Part shown: one piece after another, positions 1-9,547 of the stretch
How the letters are laid out: every line of letters starts with the position of its first letter
Position numbering within the stretch: the stretch's first letter is position 1
DNA from: CAG-557 sp045540315
Lineage (GTDB): Bacteria > Bacillota > Clostridia > Oscillospirales > Acutalibacteraceae
Assembly (NCBI GenBank): GCA_045540315.1
Contig: JAZQHA010000191.1
Span: 1-55,848, forward strand
Reading direction: 5' to 3'
DNA: 55,848 bases
The notes under the pieces: model-generated
Database searches by the model: none
What the model was told of the DNA's origin: nothing
The model's input: only the letters and a program-made list of their open reading frames with translations
Position numbers and translations under genes: made by a program

Positions 1-2
1 GT

Positions 3-305
3 GGAAATGCAAGTTTTACATTTGATAAAAAAATTATACATCAGAGATTAAAATTTAAGGTTTATAATATGACCCATCTAAATCCTACGGTAATTGTAAA
101 TGAATTTGAAAATATAAACATCAACTCAAATAATAATTCTATTACTATGCTTGCAAATTGTTATGATAAAAACGGGACTTATTGTACATCAGTAAGTTTT
201 GATTTTAAAAGTTTTTTTGCCAATATTTACTCAACAGGTAAAGAACTAAGTCTTATAAATAATGTTTTTTGCGAAGATGTCGTTTATAGTGCAAAAAATC
301 GCTAA
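3..305 (+). CDS. C-terminal part of an unrecognised protein (cut by window edge)
   Basis: The reading frame is open from base 3, with no stop before the first ATG at 69. No good ribosome binding site precedes that ATG, so this is more likely the last 100 residues of a gene that starts outside the window than a 78-aa protein. The visible part is rich in Asn, Phe and Ser, alternates polar and hydrophobic residues as a beta-rich protein would, and has no membrane segment or recognisable catalytic motif. It has three Cys. I do not recognise the family. It lies on the same strand as, and about 240 bp upstream of, a small hydrophobic peptide gene. Confidence 0.5.
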   Translation, partial: GNASFTFDKKIIHQRLKFKVYNMTHLNPTVIVNEFENININSNNNSITMLANCYDKNGTYCTSVSFDFKSFFANIYSTGKELSLINNVFCEDVVYSAKNR

Positions 306-541
306 TAAAAGAGAAGCGATAAGGTAATTCCCTGTATCACATTTAAGTTTATCGAAATGAGAACTAAGGATTAGTACCACAGAAAATAGCAAGTTATTTG
401 TGAACCGTATTCGTATTGTTATGCTGTTATTTTTTCTGAAAGACTAATTTGATATTTAAAAATTTTTTAATAACCTTCATTCGTCAATTGAAAGGAGGTG
501 AGCCTTCACTATACATATAAATTGGAAGGAGGTGTTTCTTT

Positions 542-718
542 ATGGAAAAGCCAGAGATTTTATGTTCAGTACATGCTCTTTGGTGTGCTAGTACTGTAAA
601 TGCGGCTTTTGCACTTGCTGGAAGTGCGGGCGGCTACGTTGTTGGTCCTGCTGTCGCTGTTTTTGTTTGTAATGCTCCTGCTGTTGGTGCATTAATGGCA
701 GGTGGAACTGCACTATAG
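542..718 (+). CDS. Small hydrophobic Gly/Ala-rich peptide (58 aa), bacteriocin-like
   Basis: A 58-residue frame starts with MEKPEILCSV, 12 bases after a near-perfect ribosome binding site (GGAAGGAGGTG), and ends two bases before an intrinsic terminator. That makes it a convincing gene despite its size. About two thirds of it is Ala, Gly, Val and other small hydrophobic residues, with three Cys (positions 8, 15, 43) and glycine-zipper-like spacing. Unlike the two peptides at 9.9-10.4 kb, it has no double-glycine leader. A leaderless or modified bacteriocin, or a small membrane toxin, would fit, but no partner gene adjoins it. A second Shine-Dalgarno-like AAAGGAGGTGAG about 40 bp upstream has no usable start after it. 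Confidence 0.6.
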   Translation: MEKPEILCSVHALWCASTVNAAFALAGSAGGYVVGPAVAVFVCNAPAVGALMAGGTAL

Positions 719-719
719 T

Positions 720-748
720 AAAAAAGACTGCTTTTTGCAGTCTTTTTT
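720..748 (+). terminator. Intrinsic terminator after the 58-aa peptide
   Basis: A perfect hairpin: an A-tract plus GACTGC, a TTTTT loop, then GCAGTC running into six T. It begins just after the stop codon of the small peptide and closes that transcription unit. Confidence 0.85.
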
Positions 749-792
749 ATGAGTCTTTTTTGAAACATTTTCAAAAACTATAAGAAACATTA

Positions 793-1688
793 GGGCCTGT
801 TCACATAAGAGTGTGACAGAGCAATAGAAACCTGATATGCTAGAGCGTGTCGTCAATAAAAACAGGGTGTAATAGAAATAAAAAGGTAATGGAAGCAAAA
901 AATGAACAAAGACTTGCACCGGCACGATATAAGCGACAGTGCTTGAGAAAAGATCAGCCGCACACCATTGGAGAAGAGGGCATATGTGGAGAAAACGCAA
1001 GAGATACTCAACAATTCATAAACGGCGTATTCTGGATTTTATGCACAGGAGTTCCCTGGAGAGATAAAGGAGTTTAGGCAAATATTTTAGCGGCACTGAT
1101 AGATGCCGCGGATTTTGAGTGGCTGATGATTGATGCCAACCACGTTAAAGTGCATCCCGCTGGGACTAGTGAGCAGGTGACAAACATCAAATTGTTGCAA
1201 AATTTGCAGTTAAAATTAAACGCGAGAACTAATATTATGGCAAAAAAATAGCGATGTACGCGACTTGCTCATATAGGCTCTTGACAAAAAGAGGCTAATA
1301 AGAAAATACATGCCGTTTGTGCGTCAGAGAAAAATGCTCTAAAAATCTAGCTTTCTGCAAGAAATCGGTCACAATGCTTACGAAGGCAGAAATCTCATAT
1401 AAACGCTTGGAGCTAAATTTGGAAGCTGTTTGCTTATGGACTGTGCCTACGAAAAAAGAGCCCTCGTGCTTAAACGAGGGCTTATCTAAGTTGTTACGCT
1501 TGAAAAAGAATAGAAAAATACCATGGAAATATTACGGCGAACGCTACAAACGTCGTAATGAAGTTGAACGTTTTTTCTCAGCCTTAAGCGCTTTTTCAAG
1601 GGTTTTACTCGCTACGACAAGCTCGACATCATTTTTGGATCGTAACTTTGGCTTTAATTTTTGATACGATTTTTATGTGAACACGTTC
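793..1688 (+). mobile_element. Decayed IS5-family (IS427-like) insertion sequence
   Basis: An element of 896 bp is bounded by imperfect terminal inverted repeats sharing TGTTCACATAA, with TA at each outer flank as a probable 2-bp target duplication. The size and the transposase fragments inside fit the two-ORF IS5 subgroup. The right end abuts a phage tail-fibre repeat and the left flank is unrelated, so the host gene lost its 5' part. The bases outside the TA are also symmetric (AACAT / ATGTT), suggesting insertion into a palindromic target. Confidence 0.75.
847..1664 (+). pseudogene. IS5-family transposase, broken in several places
   Basis: Translated fragments in more than one frame match the order of an IS5-type transposase. 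The N-terminal part has FINGVFWILCTGVPWRD, typical of the DUF4096 domain. The middle has DFEWLMIDANHVKVHP, which includes the first catalytic Asp region. The C-terminal part has RKIPWKYYGERYKRRNEVER, with the conserved Y-(2)-R-(3)-E-type signature. Stops and frame changes separate these blocks, far more than the single frameshift some IS427 elements use. The element cannot make its own transposase. Confidence 0.75.
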
Positions 1689-1690
1689 TA

Positions 1691-2299
1691 ATGTTACTAG
1701 TGGGCACTTACTACAAACTAATAAACGCAAATGGTCTGTATATAGCCAGTGAATACGACGGCCTATATTACTCTACGGATGGCAAGACCTGGACGCTATC
1801 GAATCTTCCCACTGGAACATATTCGGCTATAACAAAGGCAAACGGCATTTGGGTAACCGGTGAGTTCGGCCAAAACAACTACTGTACGAGTCTATATTAT
1901 TCCACGGACGGGAAAATCTGGACACAATCCAATGTTGTTAGTGGCAGCTTCGAATTTATAGTGAATGCAAACGGTCTGTGGGTAGCTGGCAGTAACGGAA
2001 ACACCATCTATAATCGCGGCCTATATTACTCGACAGACGGGAAAACATGGACGCAATCAAATGTCACTAACGAGTCCATTGTCTTTGTAGAGAACGCGAA
2101 TGGGCTGTGGGTTGTCGGCAGCCGGGGAACTGGTAATTATGGCAGCAGCTGCGGCTTGTATTATTCTACAGATGGAAAGACCTGGATGCCATCCAATGTT
2201 TCGGACCAGGGTGTCACTTTCGCAGCGAATGCAAACGGTCTTTGGGTGGCCAGCGGATATGACGGTCTGTATTATTCCACAATAACAAGGGAGGCGTAA
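1691..2299 (+). pseudogene. Phage tail-fibre-like repeat protein, 5' truncated by the IS
   Basis: The frame runs in from the IS end, so the first 10 or so codons of the open frame are IS sequence. What follows is four to five copies of a ~40-residue repeat built on ANGLWVAGS ... GLYYSTDGKTWTQSN. These resemble the short beta-propeller-like repeats (BNR/kelch style) of tail or receptor-binding proteins in gut phages. The gene's own start is lost. The neighbours downstream (a second repeat gene, amidase, holin) support a phage tail-plus-lysis cassette. It ends two bases before the ATG of the next repeat gene. Confidence 0.65.
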
Positions 2300-2301
2300 A
2301 C

Positions 2302-3623
2302 ATGGGAAGTGCAATTATTCCTCGACGAAATAAAAAGGGCGGCGTAGATGTTATCGAAAACAACGGCCGATACTGGGAGAAATCATACAGCGGTCACTAC
2401 CTTTCTATGCCCACAAAAGCCAATGGTGTGTGGGTTCTTCGCTCGGCCGACTACGCTAATCCACGCGGCCTTTTATACTCAATTGATGGCATAAACTGGA
2501 CGCAATCCAATGTTACGGAAGGGGCTTACTACAAGCTGATAAACGCAAATGGCTTATGGGTAGCGGCCGGCAACAGCGGCACGGGGATTTATTATCAACA
2601 GATGGTATGACCTGGGAGCAAGACAATATTACAGGCGGCTCATTTTCCTTGTTGGCCTATGAAAATGGGCTGTGGGTCACAGGTGGTGTGACTTCCGGAT
2701 TCTGGTATTCGTCTGACGGGAAGACTTGGACGCAATCAAACTTTACAAGCAGCGAATCTAGCATCGGGCAGCTAAAGTATGGCGGCGGTACGTGGGTTGT
2801 CACCTCGGCGTCTCATTCAAGTTCTTGGGGTACGTACTATTCCACGGATGGCAAAACTTGGACACAATCAAACGCGACACCGGGTACGTGCGACTTTTTA
2901 GAGTATCATAACGGCGCGTGGGTTATGTCATATAGCACAAACTCGGCGATTTGGGGCTCAACTGACGGAAAAACGTGGACACAGGGCTCAGACGAGGCAA
3001 ACAAGGTTGGCTCTGGAGATGTTGTATTTGGAAACGGCGTGTGGGTTGGCACCTGCGCTAACTATTCGAACAGTACGCAAACTGGTTTTTGGTATTCAAC
3101 AAACGGCTTAGACTGGGTGCAATCTAACGTTACCTCTGGCTCATCGCAAGATTTGATTTACGCGAATGGTGTGTGGCTCTGCCGAAGTTCAGATGATGGA
3201 AGTTTTTACTCGGCGGATGGCAAAACGTGGGAAAGTTTAGATATCAACACTTACGCTCCGGCCTATGTAAATGGTTTGTGGATTTGCAGTTCGGGCAGTT
3301 ATATATGCTACTCGAAGGACGGCAAAACATGGACACAAACAGACTGCCCATGTCAAATAATAGGATAAACAAGTTTTGCAAACGGCGTGTGGCTTAGAAC
3401 GGGATATACTATTATGCCGAAGGATGCAACGGGTGTCGGAGTGTTTTACTCAACTGACGGCAAAAATTGGAATCAAGCTGATTTTTCGTTAGTAGAGCAA
3501 TACGAAAGGATAGAGTTTAACCCTACATCGATTAAAAATGAAGACGGATTATGGGTTATGTTGGACCAATACGAAGGTTTATATTACTCGACGTTGACGA
3601 GGCAGATTTCAAAAAGTGCTTAA
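2302..3623 (+). pseudogene. Second tail-fibre-like repeat protein, with one frameshift and one nonsense codon
   Basis: This gene has its own start (AGGGAGGC before ATG) and N-terminus MGSAIIPRRNKKGG, followed by about nine copies of the same ANGxWV ... YSTDGKTWTQSN repeat. Near 2596 a T is missing from the repeat codons for YYSTDG, moving the frame. At 3366-3368 an in-frame TAA interrupts it, and the repeat pattern resumes at once (FANGVWLRTG) to the stop at 3623. Restoring both lesions gives a protein of about 440 residues. It probably bound a host-surface sugar or protein as part of a phage tail. Beta-propeller folding is inferred from the repeat length. Confidence 0.65.
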
Positions 3624-3670
3624 GCAGAGCAACAATTTAAAAATTCAGACGTATTAAGGAGGTTGTTTTT

Positions 3671-4357
3671 ATGAAAGTATTTATTGGCGTAGGACATGGA
3701 GGAAGCGACCCAGGAGCAGTTAGCTACTTGGTCGAGAAAGATGTTAACTTGGTGGAAGCTTTAGCTTGCCGAGATTTTTTAGAAGCGCATGGAGTGCAAG
3801 TTTTGATGTCGCGAACAAGCGATGAAGATGACCCGTTGATAGATGAAATAAAGGAATGCAACGCGTTCAATCCAGATTTAGCGGTTGATATTCACAATAA
3901 TGCCGGAGGTGGTGACGGGTTTGAATGTTTTTATCATTACAACGGTGGAACCGGTAAAACCCTAGCCCAAAACATTGAAGCTGAAGTTAAGGCAATCGGA
4001 CAAAACTCGAGGGGTTGCAAAATCCGCTTAAATTCCAGCGGAACAGACTATTACGGTTTTATTCGAGAAACAGCTTGCCCGGCTGTAATTGTTGAGGGAT
4101 GCTTTGTAGACAATGTGTCAGATGTTCAAATTGCGGATTCGATTGAAGAGCAAAAAGCCTTTGGCATAGCTTATGCCAAAGGTATTTTAAAAACGTTTGG
4201 AATATCAATAAAAGAAAATCCAGTTCAACCAAAGCCATCATCAAGTGCGAAATATTATGTTCAGGTTGGAGCTTACGCGCAAAAAGAAAATGCTGAAAAA
4301 CCACTACAGAAAGCCAGAGATTCCGGCTTCGTGGATGCATTTATAAAGGAATTTTAA
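3671..4357 (+). CDS. N-acetylmuramoyl-L-alanine amidase (phage-type endolysin)
   Basis: The protein has 228 residues. It has the Amidase_3 fold pattern: MKVFIGVGHGGSDPGA with the first zinc His, a Glu near residue 22-28, VDIHNNAG with the second zinc His near residue 78, and AVIVEGCFVDN containing the catalytic Glu. A short C-terminal SPOR-like segment (YYVQVGAYAQKENAEK) would bind denuded peptidoglycan. A clear AAGGAGG precedes the ATG. There is no signal peptide, and the holin gene starts three bases after the stop. Together they form a lysis cassette, the enzyme leaving the cell through the holin. The gene is intact although the tail genes upstream have decayed. Confidence 0.85.
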   Translation: MKVFIGVGHGGSDPGAVSYLVEKDVNLVEALACRDFLEAHGVQVLMSRTSDEDDPLIDEIKECNAFNPDLAVDIHNNAGGGDGFECFYHYNGGTGKTLAQNIEAEVKAIGQNSRGCKIRLNSSGTDYYGFIRETACPAVIVEGCFVDNVSDVQIADSIEEQKAFGIAYAKGILKTFGISIKENPVQPKPSSSAKYYVQVGAYAQKENAEKPLQKARDSGFVDAFIKEF

Positions 4358-4359
4358 GG

Positions 4360-4626
4360 GTGAAAAATATGGAAAATAAAACCTTTGAAATAGCTTCGTT
4401 TGCGATTCTGATTGAAGCAATTATTACATACTTCAATCAGTTTTTTGTGCAAGAAAATTTCTGCTGGCAAATGCTTTTCAGCATAGCTCTAGGCATAGTT
4501 ATTGCGGTGGCTTATAAGCTAGATTTACCGGCACATTTTAATCTAAACTCGCAGATTCCATACGTTGGCTGTGTGTTAACAGGGATTCTACTGTCGCGTG
4601 GGAATAATTACGGTGCGTCCAGGTAA
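4360..4626 (+). CDS. Phage holin, interrupted by a group II intron
   Basis: The frame codes for a small membrane protein with three hydrophobic stretches (residues 7-25, 32-50, 62-77), as in holins that sit next to amidase endolysins. The recognisable sequence stops at LLSRGNNY (base 4612). From 4613 the DNA is the 5' end of a group II intron, so the last residues (GASR) are intron-encoded. If the intron is removed at about 5136 the frame gains Val-Phe and a stop; a boundary two bases earlier gives an eight-residue tail instead. Homologues usually continue a little beyond this point, so the exact 3' splice site is uncertain. Confidence 0.65.
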   Translation: MKNMENKTFEIASFAILIEAIITYFNQFFVQENFCWQMLFSIALGIVIAVAYKLDLPAHFNLNSQIPYVGCVLTGILLSRGNNYGASR

Positions 4627-5136
4627 CTGTCAAGCATATAGCAGGTGGAAACCCAGTTCGGTAAAGTCTAACCAACTGCCGATACTTAGCCTTGGAGCAA
4701 AGATGGTGACATTTTAGTTTAAGCGTAGGCAAAGGAGCAATCGAGCCGTAATTCGAAAGAGTGTCGTTATCTTCCTTAAATGTAGAAGCTGATATCATTG
4801 TAGTGATAGCAGGCAACAATGAAATATCATTATGGTAATATAAATTCGTTTCTGCCGGGGTCAAAGTGCACGGCGAGACTGACATAAATATGCTTAGATG
4901 GACTGAAAAGATCTTGCTTGTTCCGAAATGTATGGTAGGTATAAGAATGGAATAAGTCAAGACTAACCAAACGATATGCAAGAAATCGGATCAATTCATA
5001 GTAACGAAGAGGCGAGTAATGACCGTGGAGGGAAGGGGTTGACGCAAAATTGACTTTGTGAAGAGCCGTATGCGAGCAAACTACACGTACGGTTTTGTGA
5101 GGGTAGTAATATTTATTATAGAAGCGCTCTACTCGA
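4613..5136 (+). mobile_element. ORF-less group II intron inside the holin gene
   Basis: The segment begins GTGCGTCCAGG, matching the GUGYG 5' end of group II introns. Near the right end, 5063-5096 reads as a 34-nt domain V: GAGCCGTATG, a GCAA loop region, then CACGTACGGTTTT. A domain VI-like stem (GAGGGTAG / CTACTC) follows and the segment ends at CGAT. The 524-nt length and the lack of any reverse-transcriptase frame in domain IV make it ORF-less, so it would need a maturase supplied from elsewhere. Boundaries are read from the motifs and the broken holin frame. Confidence 0.75.
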
Positions 5137-5200
5137 TTTTTTAATTTATTATACAGATTAATTTCTAACATAAAAGTTACATGAAAACTTATATTTTCAA

Positions 5201-6238
5201 TTATAAGAATTTATTAACTAAATATTTAATAATTACTTCATTTCCAGTAATAATATGAGAATTTACTAGCATGCCAGGTTTAAGAAATAATAATTTATCA
5301 TTTTCAATATTTGACTCTATTTTATAATACACCTGAAGGTTTGAATTATCTGTAAAGGAATCTGGTGCTATATATGTAATTGTTCCAGAACCTCTTATAG
5401 ATTTACTCGTGGAATCAGAATTAAATAAATATTCTATTTTTTGTCCAACAAATATTTCTGAAATTGATTTTTCAGGAACATATGAGACTATTTTAAACTC
5501 ATTTTCATTAGATACTATATTACCTAAATCAATACTTTGTGGAATTACCTCTCCGATTGAATAATTTTTATTTAAATTTAATGTACCTTTGATTTCTGCA
5601 ACAATGTGTGATTTATCAATGCAATTTAATATGGGGATTAGTTGTAGATTAAATGATACGATTTCATCATTTATTTTATCTATAATCTGATTTATAGTGG
5701 CAATATATGTGTTTTTAATTTTTAATTTTGAAGAATACAAAGCACCATTGTTTAAAGATTCTTCACGATTTCTGACTTCATTTTTATAGTTTTCAAATTG
5801 TTGATAAAAATATTTATCAATGTTTTTATTCAGCAAACAGGAATCTGATTCTATAGATTTTAACAATGCTTTATTGCAATTTAATTCATATGTCTTTTTT
5901 TCTATCTGAGTATTTAACGTCTGTTTCTGTTTCTCGTAATCAGTTGAGTCAAATTCAATAATAATATCACCAGATTTAACTATTTCTCCATTTTTATAAT
6001 TAGATTTAATTATTTTTCCACCATTTAAAGAATTAACAGAATACGGTTCTAATTGAGGTTTAACCTCTCCGACAATAGATACATAAGTATCTATTCTCCA
6101 AAAGCAAGAAATGAGTATAGTTACTACAATAAGTAATATAATAACATATGTTATTATATTAAATAAAGCAGGAGTTTTTTTGTACATAACTTCTCGGCTG
6201 TCAGATAAGTCTTCTAACTTAATAATTTCAGTTTTCAA
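5201..6238 (-). CDS. HlyD-family secretion adaptor for the class II bacteriocin exporter
   Basis: The protein has about 345 residues. An N-terminal cytoplasmic stretch and one membrane segment (IITYVIILLIVVTILISCF) come first. Then comes a lipoyl/barrel-sandwich half (SIVGEVKPQLEPYSVNS), a central coiled coil, and the second half (YSIGEVIPQ) with a beta-barrel tail. This is the LcnD/HlyD layout that couples an ABC exporter to the cell exterior. A TTG at 6238 lies 6 bases after GGAGGGG and is the likely start; an in-frame TTG at 6253 also exists. The start lies inside the end of the exporter gene, so the two are translationally coupled. It is the last gene of the minus-strand bacteriocin operon. 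Confidence 0.85.
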   Translation of the reverse strand: MKTEIIKLEDLSDSREVMYKKTPALFNIITYVIILLIVVTILISCFWRIDTYVSIVGEVKPQLEPYSVNSLNGGKIIKSNYKNGEIVKSGDIIIEFDSTDYEKQKQTLNTQIEKKTYELNCNKALLKSIESDSCLLNKNIDKYFYQQFENYKNEVRNREESLNNGALYSSKLKIKNTYIATINQIIDKINDEIVSFNLQLIPILNCIDKSHIVAEIKGTLNLNKNYSIGEVIPQSIDLGNIVSNENEFKIVSYVPEKSISEIFVGQKIEYLFNSDSTSKSIRGSGTITYIAPDSFTDNSNLQVYYKIESNIENDKLLFLKPGMLVNSHIITGNEVIIKYLVNKFL

Positions 6239-8408
6239 TTTTATCCCCTCCAAGGCGAACGTCTATCTGATCTTTCCAAAGATTATAATAAGCTCCATTG
6301 ATATTAATTAAATCTTTATGTGTTCCATTTTCTATTATTTTACCATCCTCTAAAACATAAATAGTATCACAGTTCTTAATAGTACTTAGTCTGTGTGCAA
6401 TTATAATTGTAGTAATATCGTTAGATATCTCATATATAGTTTTTTCAATTGCTTTTTCTGTTATAGAGTCTAAGTTACTTGTAGCTTCATCCAAAATGAG
6501 AATGTCGGGCTTTTTTAGCAATGCTCTTGCAATAGCAATTCGTTGTTTTTGTCCGCCAGATAAATTTGATCCATTTTCATCAATTATGGTGTTATATCGG
6601 AGAGGAAGCTTTTCGATAAATTCATCTACTTTAGTTAATTTACAAATATCAATAACTTTTTCAAATGGAATAGAATTATCTCCTAGAGTAAGATTTTCTA
6701 GTATAGAACCATTAAACAGAAATACCTCTTGTGAGACATAAGATATTTTGTCTCTTAAGGAGTGAAGATCAATATCTTTTATGCTATAATTACCAAACTT
6801 GATATCACCACTTTCTAAATTATGAAAATGAATAAGTAGCTTAGCTAATGTCGTTTTACCCGAACCACTTTCACCGACTAATGCAATTTTTTCACCTTGT
6901 GGGATTGACATATTTATATCTTTTAAGACCAATTGCTGCGAACCATATCTAAAATTTAAATTAGAAATATAAATGGGTAATCTTAAGGAAATATCTTTAA
7001 TTTGAGCCTGTTTATTTTCAACGTATTCAGTAGAAAGATCAAGTATTTCTTCTAATCTATTTGCAGCGACAATTGCAATTTGAAGTAGGGGTTGTAAGTT
7101 AATAAGATTTTTAATGGGGTCAAGAAAATATACAAGCAAAGCATTAAATGTAATTAGTTGACCTAAAGTAATGTTTCCGATCAAAACATCTAATGTACCA
7201 ACCCAAAGAATAATAGTTCCACCGATAACAGCAATCGCATTTGTAATACTTTGTTGGCTATTTGATAAAAAACCATTGTGGAATACACTTTTTAAAAATT
7301 TTATAAAAAGTTTCTCTGTTTTATATTCAGACTTTTTTTCGCAGTTAAATGACTTAATTGTTTCTATTCCACTTATAGATTCAACTAAAAAAGAAGTAAG
7401 CTGTGAGTTTTCTTCCATAACTTTTTCATTTATACTTTTAATTGGTTTATTATATAGAAAGACAACTATGCCATATAATAAAAGCATAACCAGTGAGATA
7501 GCAAATAATTTGGGGCTTTGAATATATAATACAATTCCACCGACAACTGCCATAACGGTATCAATCATAATTGTTAAGGTGGCACTGGATATTGCATCTC
7601 TTATTTTTGATGCATCCATAAATCTGGATACAATTTCTCCAACTTTATGTGAGTCAAAGAATCGCATAGGCAATTTAAGCACATGCTGATAAAATCCTAA
7701 AATTAATGGAATATCTATCTTTTGGGTTAAGTATAGCATTAATTGATTTCTAAAAAATTCCAATAAGGTTTTTACAACATACAGACCTATGACGCCTATT
7801 GATATAACTGTTAGTGTCCGATTAAGAGAGTTCGGCACTATATTATCTACGATGACTTTAAAATAAAAAGATGTTAATATTCCCAATATTGTAATTATTA
7901 TTGATGTTAAAAAGATATTTAATATTAATTTCTTTTGAGGTTTCAATAAGGAAAGGAAGCTTGAGAAAGTATTTGCACTTTTATCAAGTTTTTTAAATGT
8001 TGCAGTTGGAACAAGAATGATTAAAACACCAGTCCAAATTTTAAAAAATTCTTCAGGAGAATATTTGACCATTCCTTTTGATGGGTCAGAAACAACAATT
8101 TCTTTTTTTGTTATCTCATATATAACTATATAATGCAATAGATTTTTCTCTGTAACTACATGAGCAATAGCCGGCAAAGGAAAAGAAGAGAAAAAGGCGT
8201 TTTGGTCTCCCTTAACGCCTTTTGCTGTAAAACCCAAATTTTCTGCTGCTTTAATAATGCCATAAACGTTAGTCCCTTGATTATTTGTACACGCCATATC
8301 CCTGATTTGAGATATTGGTATTTTAAGGCCATAGTACTTAGAGATTGTGGCAAGACATGCTGCACCGCAATCTGTTATGTCATGTTGTTTTACACAATAA
8401 TATTTCAT
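6228..8408 (-). CDS. C39-peptidase-containing ABC exporter (bacteriocin processing and export)
   Basis: At 726 residues it is full length for this family. The N-terminal C39 peptidase has QHDITDCGAACLATISKYYG with the catalytic Cys and, further on, LLHYIVIYEI with the catalytic His and YVVSDPS-like Asp region. Six transmembrane helices follow (about 160-440). The ATPase has Walker A GESGSGKT, signature LSGGQKQR and Walker B ILILDEATSNLD. It should cleave double-glycine leaders and export the cores of the two peptides at the head of the operon. The start codon is the ATG overlapping the stop of the M50-like gene, a sign of translational coupling. It is distinct from the Nif11-associated exporter at 31.4 kb. 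Confidence 0.93.
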   Translation of the reverse strand: MKYYCVKQHDITDCGAACLATISKYYGLKIPISQIRDMACTNNQGTNVYGIIKAAENLGFTAKGVKGDQNAFFSSFPLPAIAHVVTEKNLLHYIVIYEITKKEIVVSDPSKGMVKYSPEEFFKIWTGVLIILVPTATFKKLDKSANTFSSFLSLLKPQKKLILNIFLTSIIITILGILTSFYFKVIVDNIVPNSLNRTLTVISIGVIGLYVVKTLLEFFRNQLMLYLTQKIDIPLILGFYQHVLKLPMRFFDSHKVGEIVSRFMDASKIRDAISSATLTIMIDTVMAVVGGIVLYIQSPKLFAISLVMLLLYGIVVFLYNKPIKSINEKVMEENSQLTSFLVESISGIETIKSFNCEKKSEYKTEKLFIKFLKSVFHNGFLSNSQQSITNAIAVIGGTIILWVGTLDVLIGNITLGQLITFNALLVYFLDPIKNLINLQPLLQIAIVAANRLEEILDLSTEYVENKQAQIKDISLRLPIYISNLNFRYGSQQLVLKDINMSIPQGEKIALVGESGSGKTTLAKLLIHFHNLESGDIKFGNYSIKDIDLHSLRDKISYVSQEVFLFNGSILENLTLGDNSIPFEKVIDICKLTKVDEFIEKLPLRYNTIIDENGSNLSGGQKQRIAIARALLKKPDILILDEATSNLDSITEKAIEKTIYEISNDITTIIIAHRLSTIKNCDTIYVLEDGKIIENGTHKDLININGAYYNLWKDQIDVRLGGDKIEN

Positions 8409-9547
8409 TATACCCCAATCCTTTCTTTTTCATAATTTTTCTTAATAAAATTTATGAGTTCCATTTCAATTTTAGCTTCGGATTCAGGTATATAATTTTT
8501 ATAAAGTCTTGAAACGTCATTGTAAATTTTATTTGCTGTGTCAGCATCTTTTTTATATATCAAGTAATATGCATACATTAATCTCTTTTTACTTATAGAC
8601 ATACTTGAAAGATTAATATATTTCTTTAAGTCATCAGAATAAATATCATTTATATTTAAGTTTTTTATTATACTAAGAAACATAAGTTCACATTTACATT
8701 CATTTATATAAAATAAATTTGAGCTATCTATATTATCGTTTATATATTTATAAAGATCATAAGCGGCATTAAAATCATGTTTTTCCATCAGCAATCCATA
8801 TTTATTAATTAAATTGTTAATTAATAAAGGTTCGCTTAAGCTTTCATTGCTTAAATCACTCAATGCAAACCATTCTTCTGGCATTTGTGAAGGTAACGCG
8901 CCTTTAATTGACAAACTTTGGATCTTTGACTGTACGTATATTGATTTGTGTATGATATCAGATTTTTTTTGAAGACAGGCATTGTAACCATCGTTAGCGA
9001 GGCCATTAACTTTTTTGGGAATTCCATTATTTAATACAAAAAAGCAACCAACAAAAACAAAAGAATATAAAACGATATTTACATACACATTAAAACTGTT
9101 AAACACAACAAGACAAAGAACTAATAAAGAAAAAATTGCATTTAATATAATACCTCCCAATAGGTAAAGAGTATAAGATTGCTTTTGATAATCGTTTAGG
9201 AGTGGCTCCATTATGTTATACCCTAATGCTCCTGGGACAGCAGATTTCACTATGCGAATTTTGCTTTTGTTCTTTATAAATAAAAATGAAAATATTTGAA
9301 GAGCAACAAATTTGTGACGGGTCATTAATCCTCCAATTATGTGCCCTAATTCATGAATAACAGTTTGCAACAATACACTTAGTATCAAAGATATAAGTAA
9401 AGTAATTACATATAAGAATTGGTCCAATGTGGATAAATTTTTACTTAATAAAATTCTAAAAAATACATATGATGAAAATATAATTATTACAAAAGTAAGA
9501 ATGCGATACAAAATTTTAAGATTTTTCATATTTTTGTCTGTCCTCAA
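8408..9547 (-). CDS. M50-like membrane metalloprotease with a helical-repeat tail
   Basis: In this 379-residue protein two membrane segments precede TVIHELGHIIGG, a canonical HExxH zinc site within a transmembrane helix, as in site-2 proteases. More hydrophobic segments follow to about residue 180. The last 180 residues are soluble, charged and helical (TPR-like appearance). The gene overlaps its neighbours on both sides (9544-9547 and 8408), so it belongs to the bacteriocin operon. Genes of this kind occur in Gram-positive bacteriocin loci and have been proposed to act in maturation or self-protection. Which applies here cannot be read from sequence. Confidence 0.75.
   Translation of the reverse strand: MRTDKNMKNLKILYRILTFVIIIFSSYVFFRILLSKNLSTLDQFLYVITLLISLILSVLLQTVIHELGHIIGGLMTRHKFVALQIFSFLFIKNKSKIRIVKSAVPGALGYNIMEPLLNDYQKQSYTLYLLGGIILNAIFSLLVLCLVVFNSFNVYVNIVLYSFVFVGCFFVLNNGIPKKVNGLANDGYNACLQKKSDIIHKSIYVQSKIQSLSIKGALPSQMPEEWFALSDLSNESLSEPLLINNLINKYGLLMEKHDFNAAYDLYKYINDNIDSSNLFYINECKCELMFLSIIKNLNINDIYSDDLKKYINLSSMSISKKRLMYAYYLIYKKDADTANKIYNDVSRLYKNYIPESEAKIEMELINFIKKNYEKERIGV

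Noticed and set aside
1691..5136. Complete prophage
   Set aside because: Only tail-fibre fragments, amidase and holin are present; no capsid, portal, terminase or replication genes are seen, and the tail genes are broken. It is a remnant.
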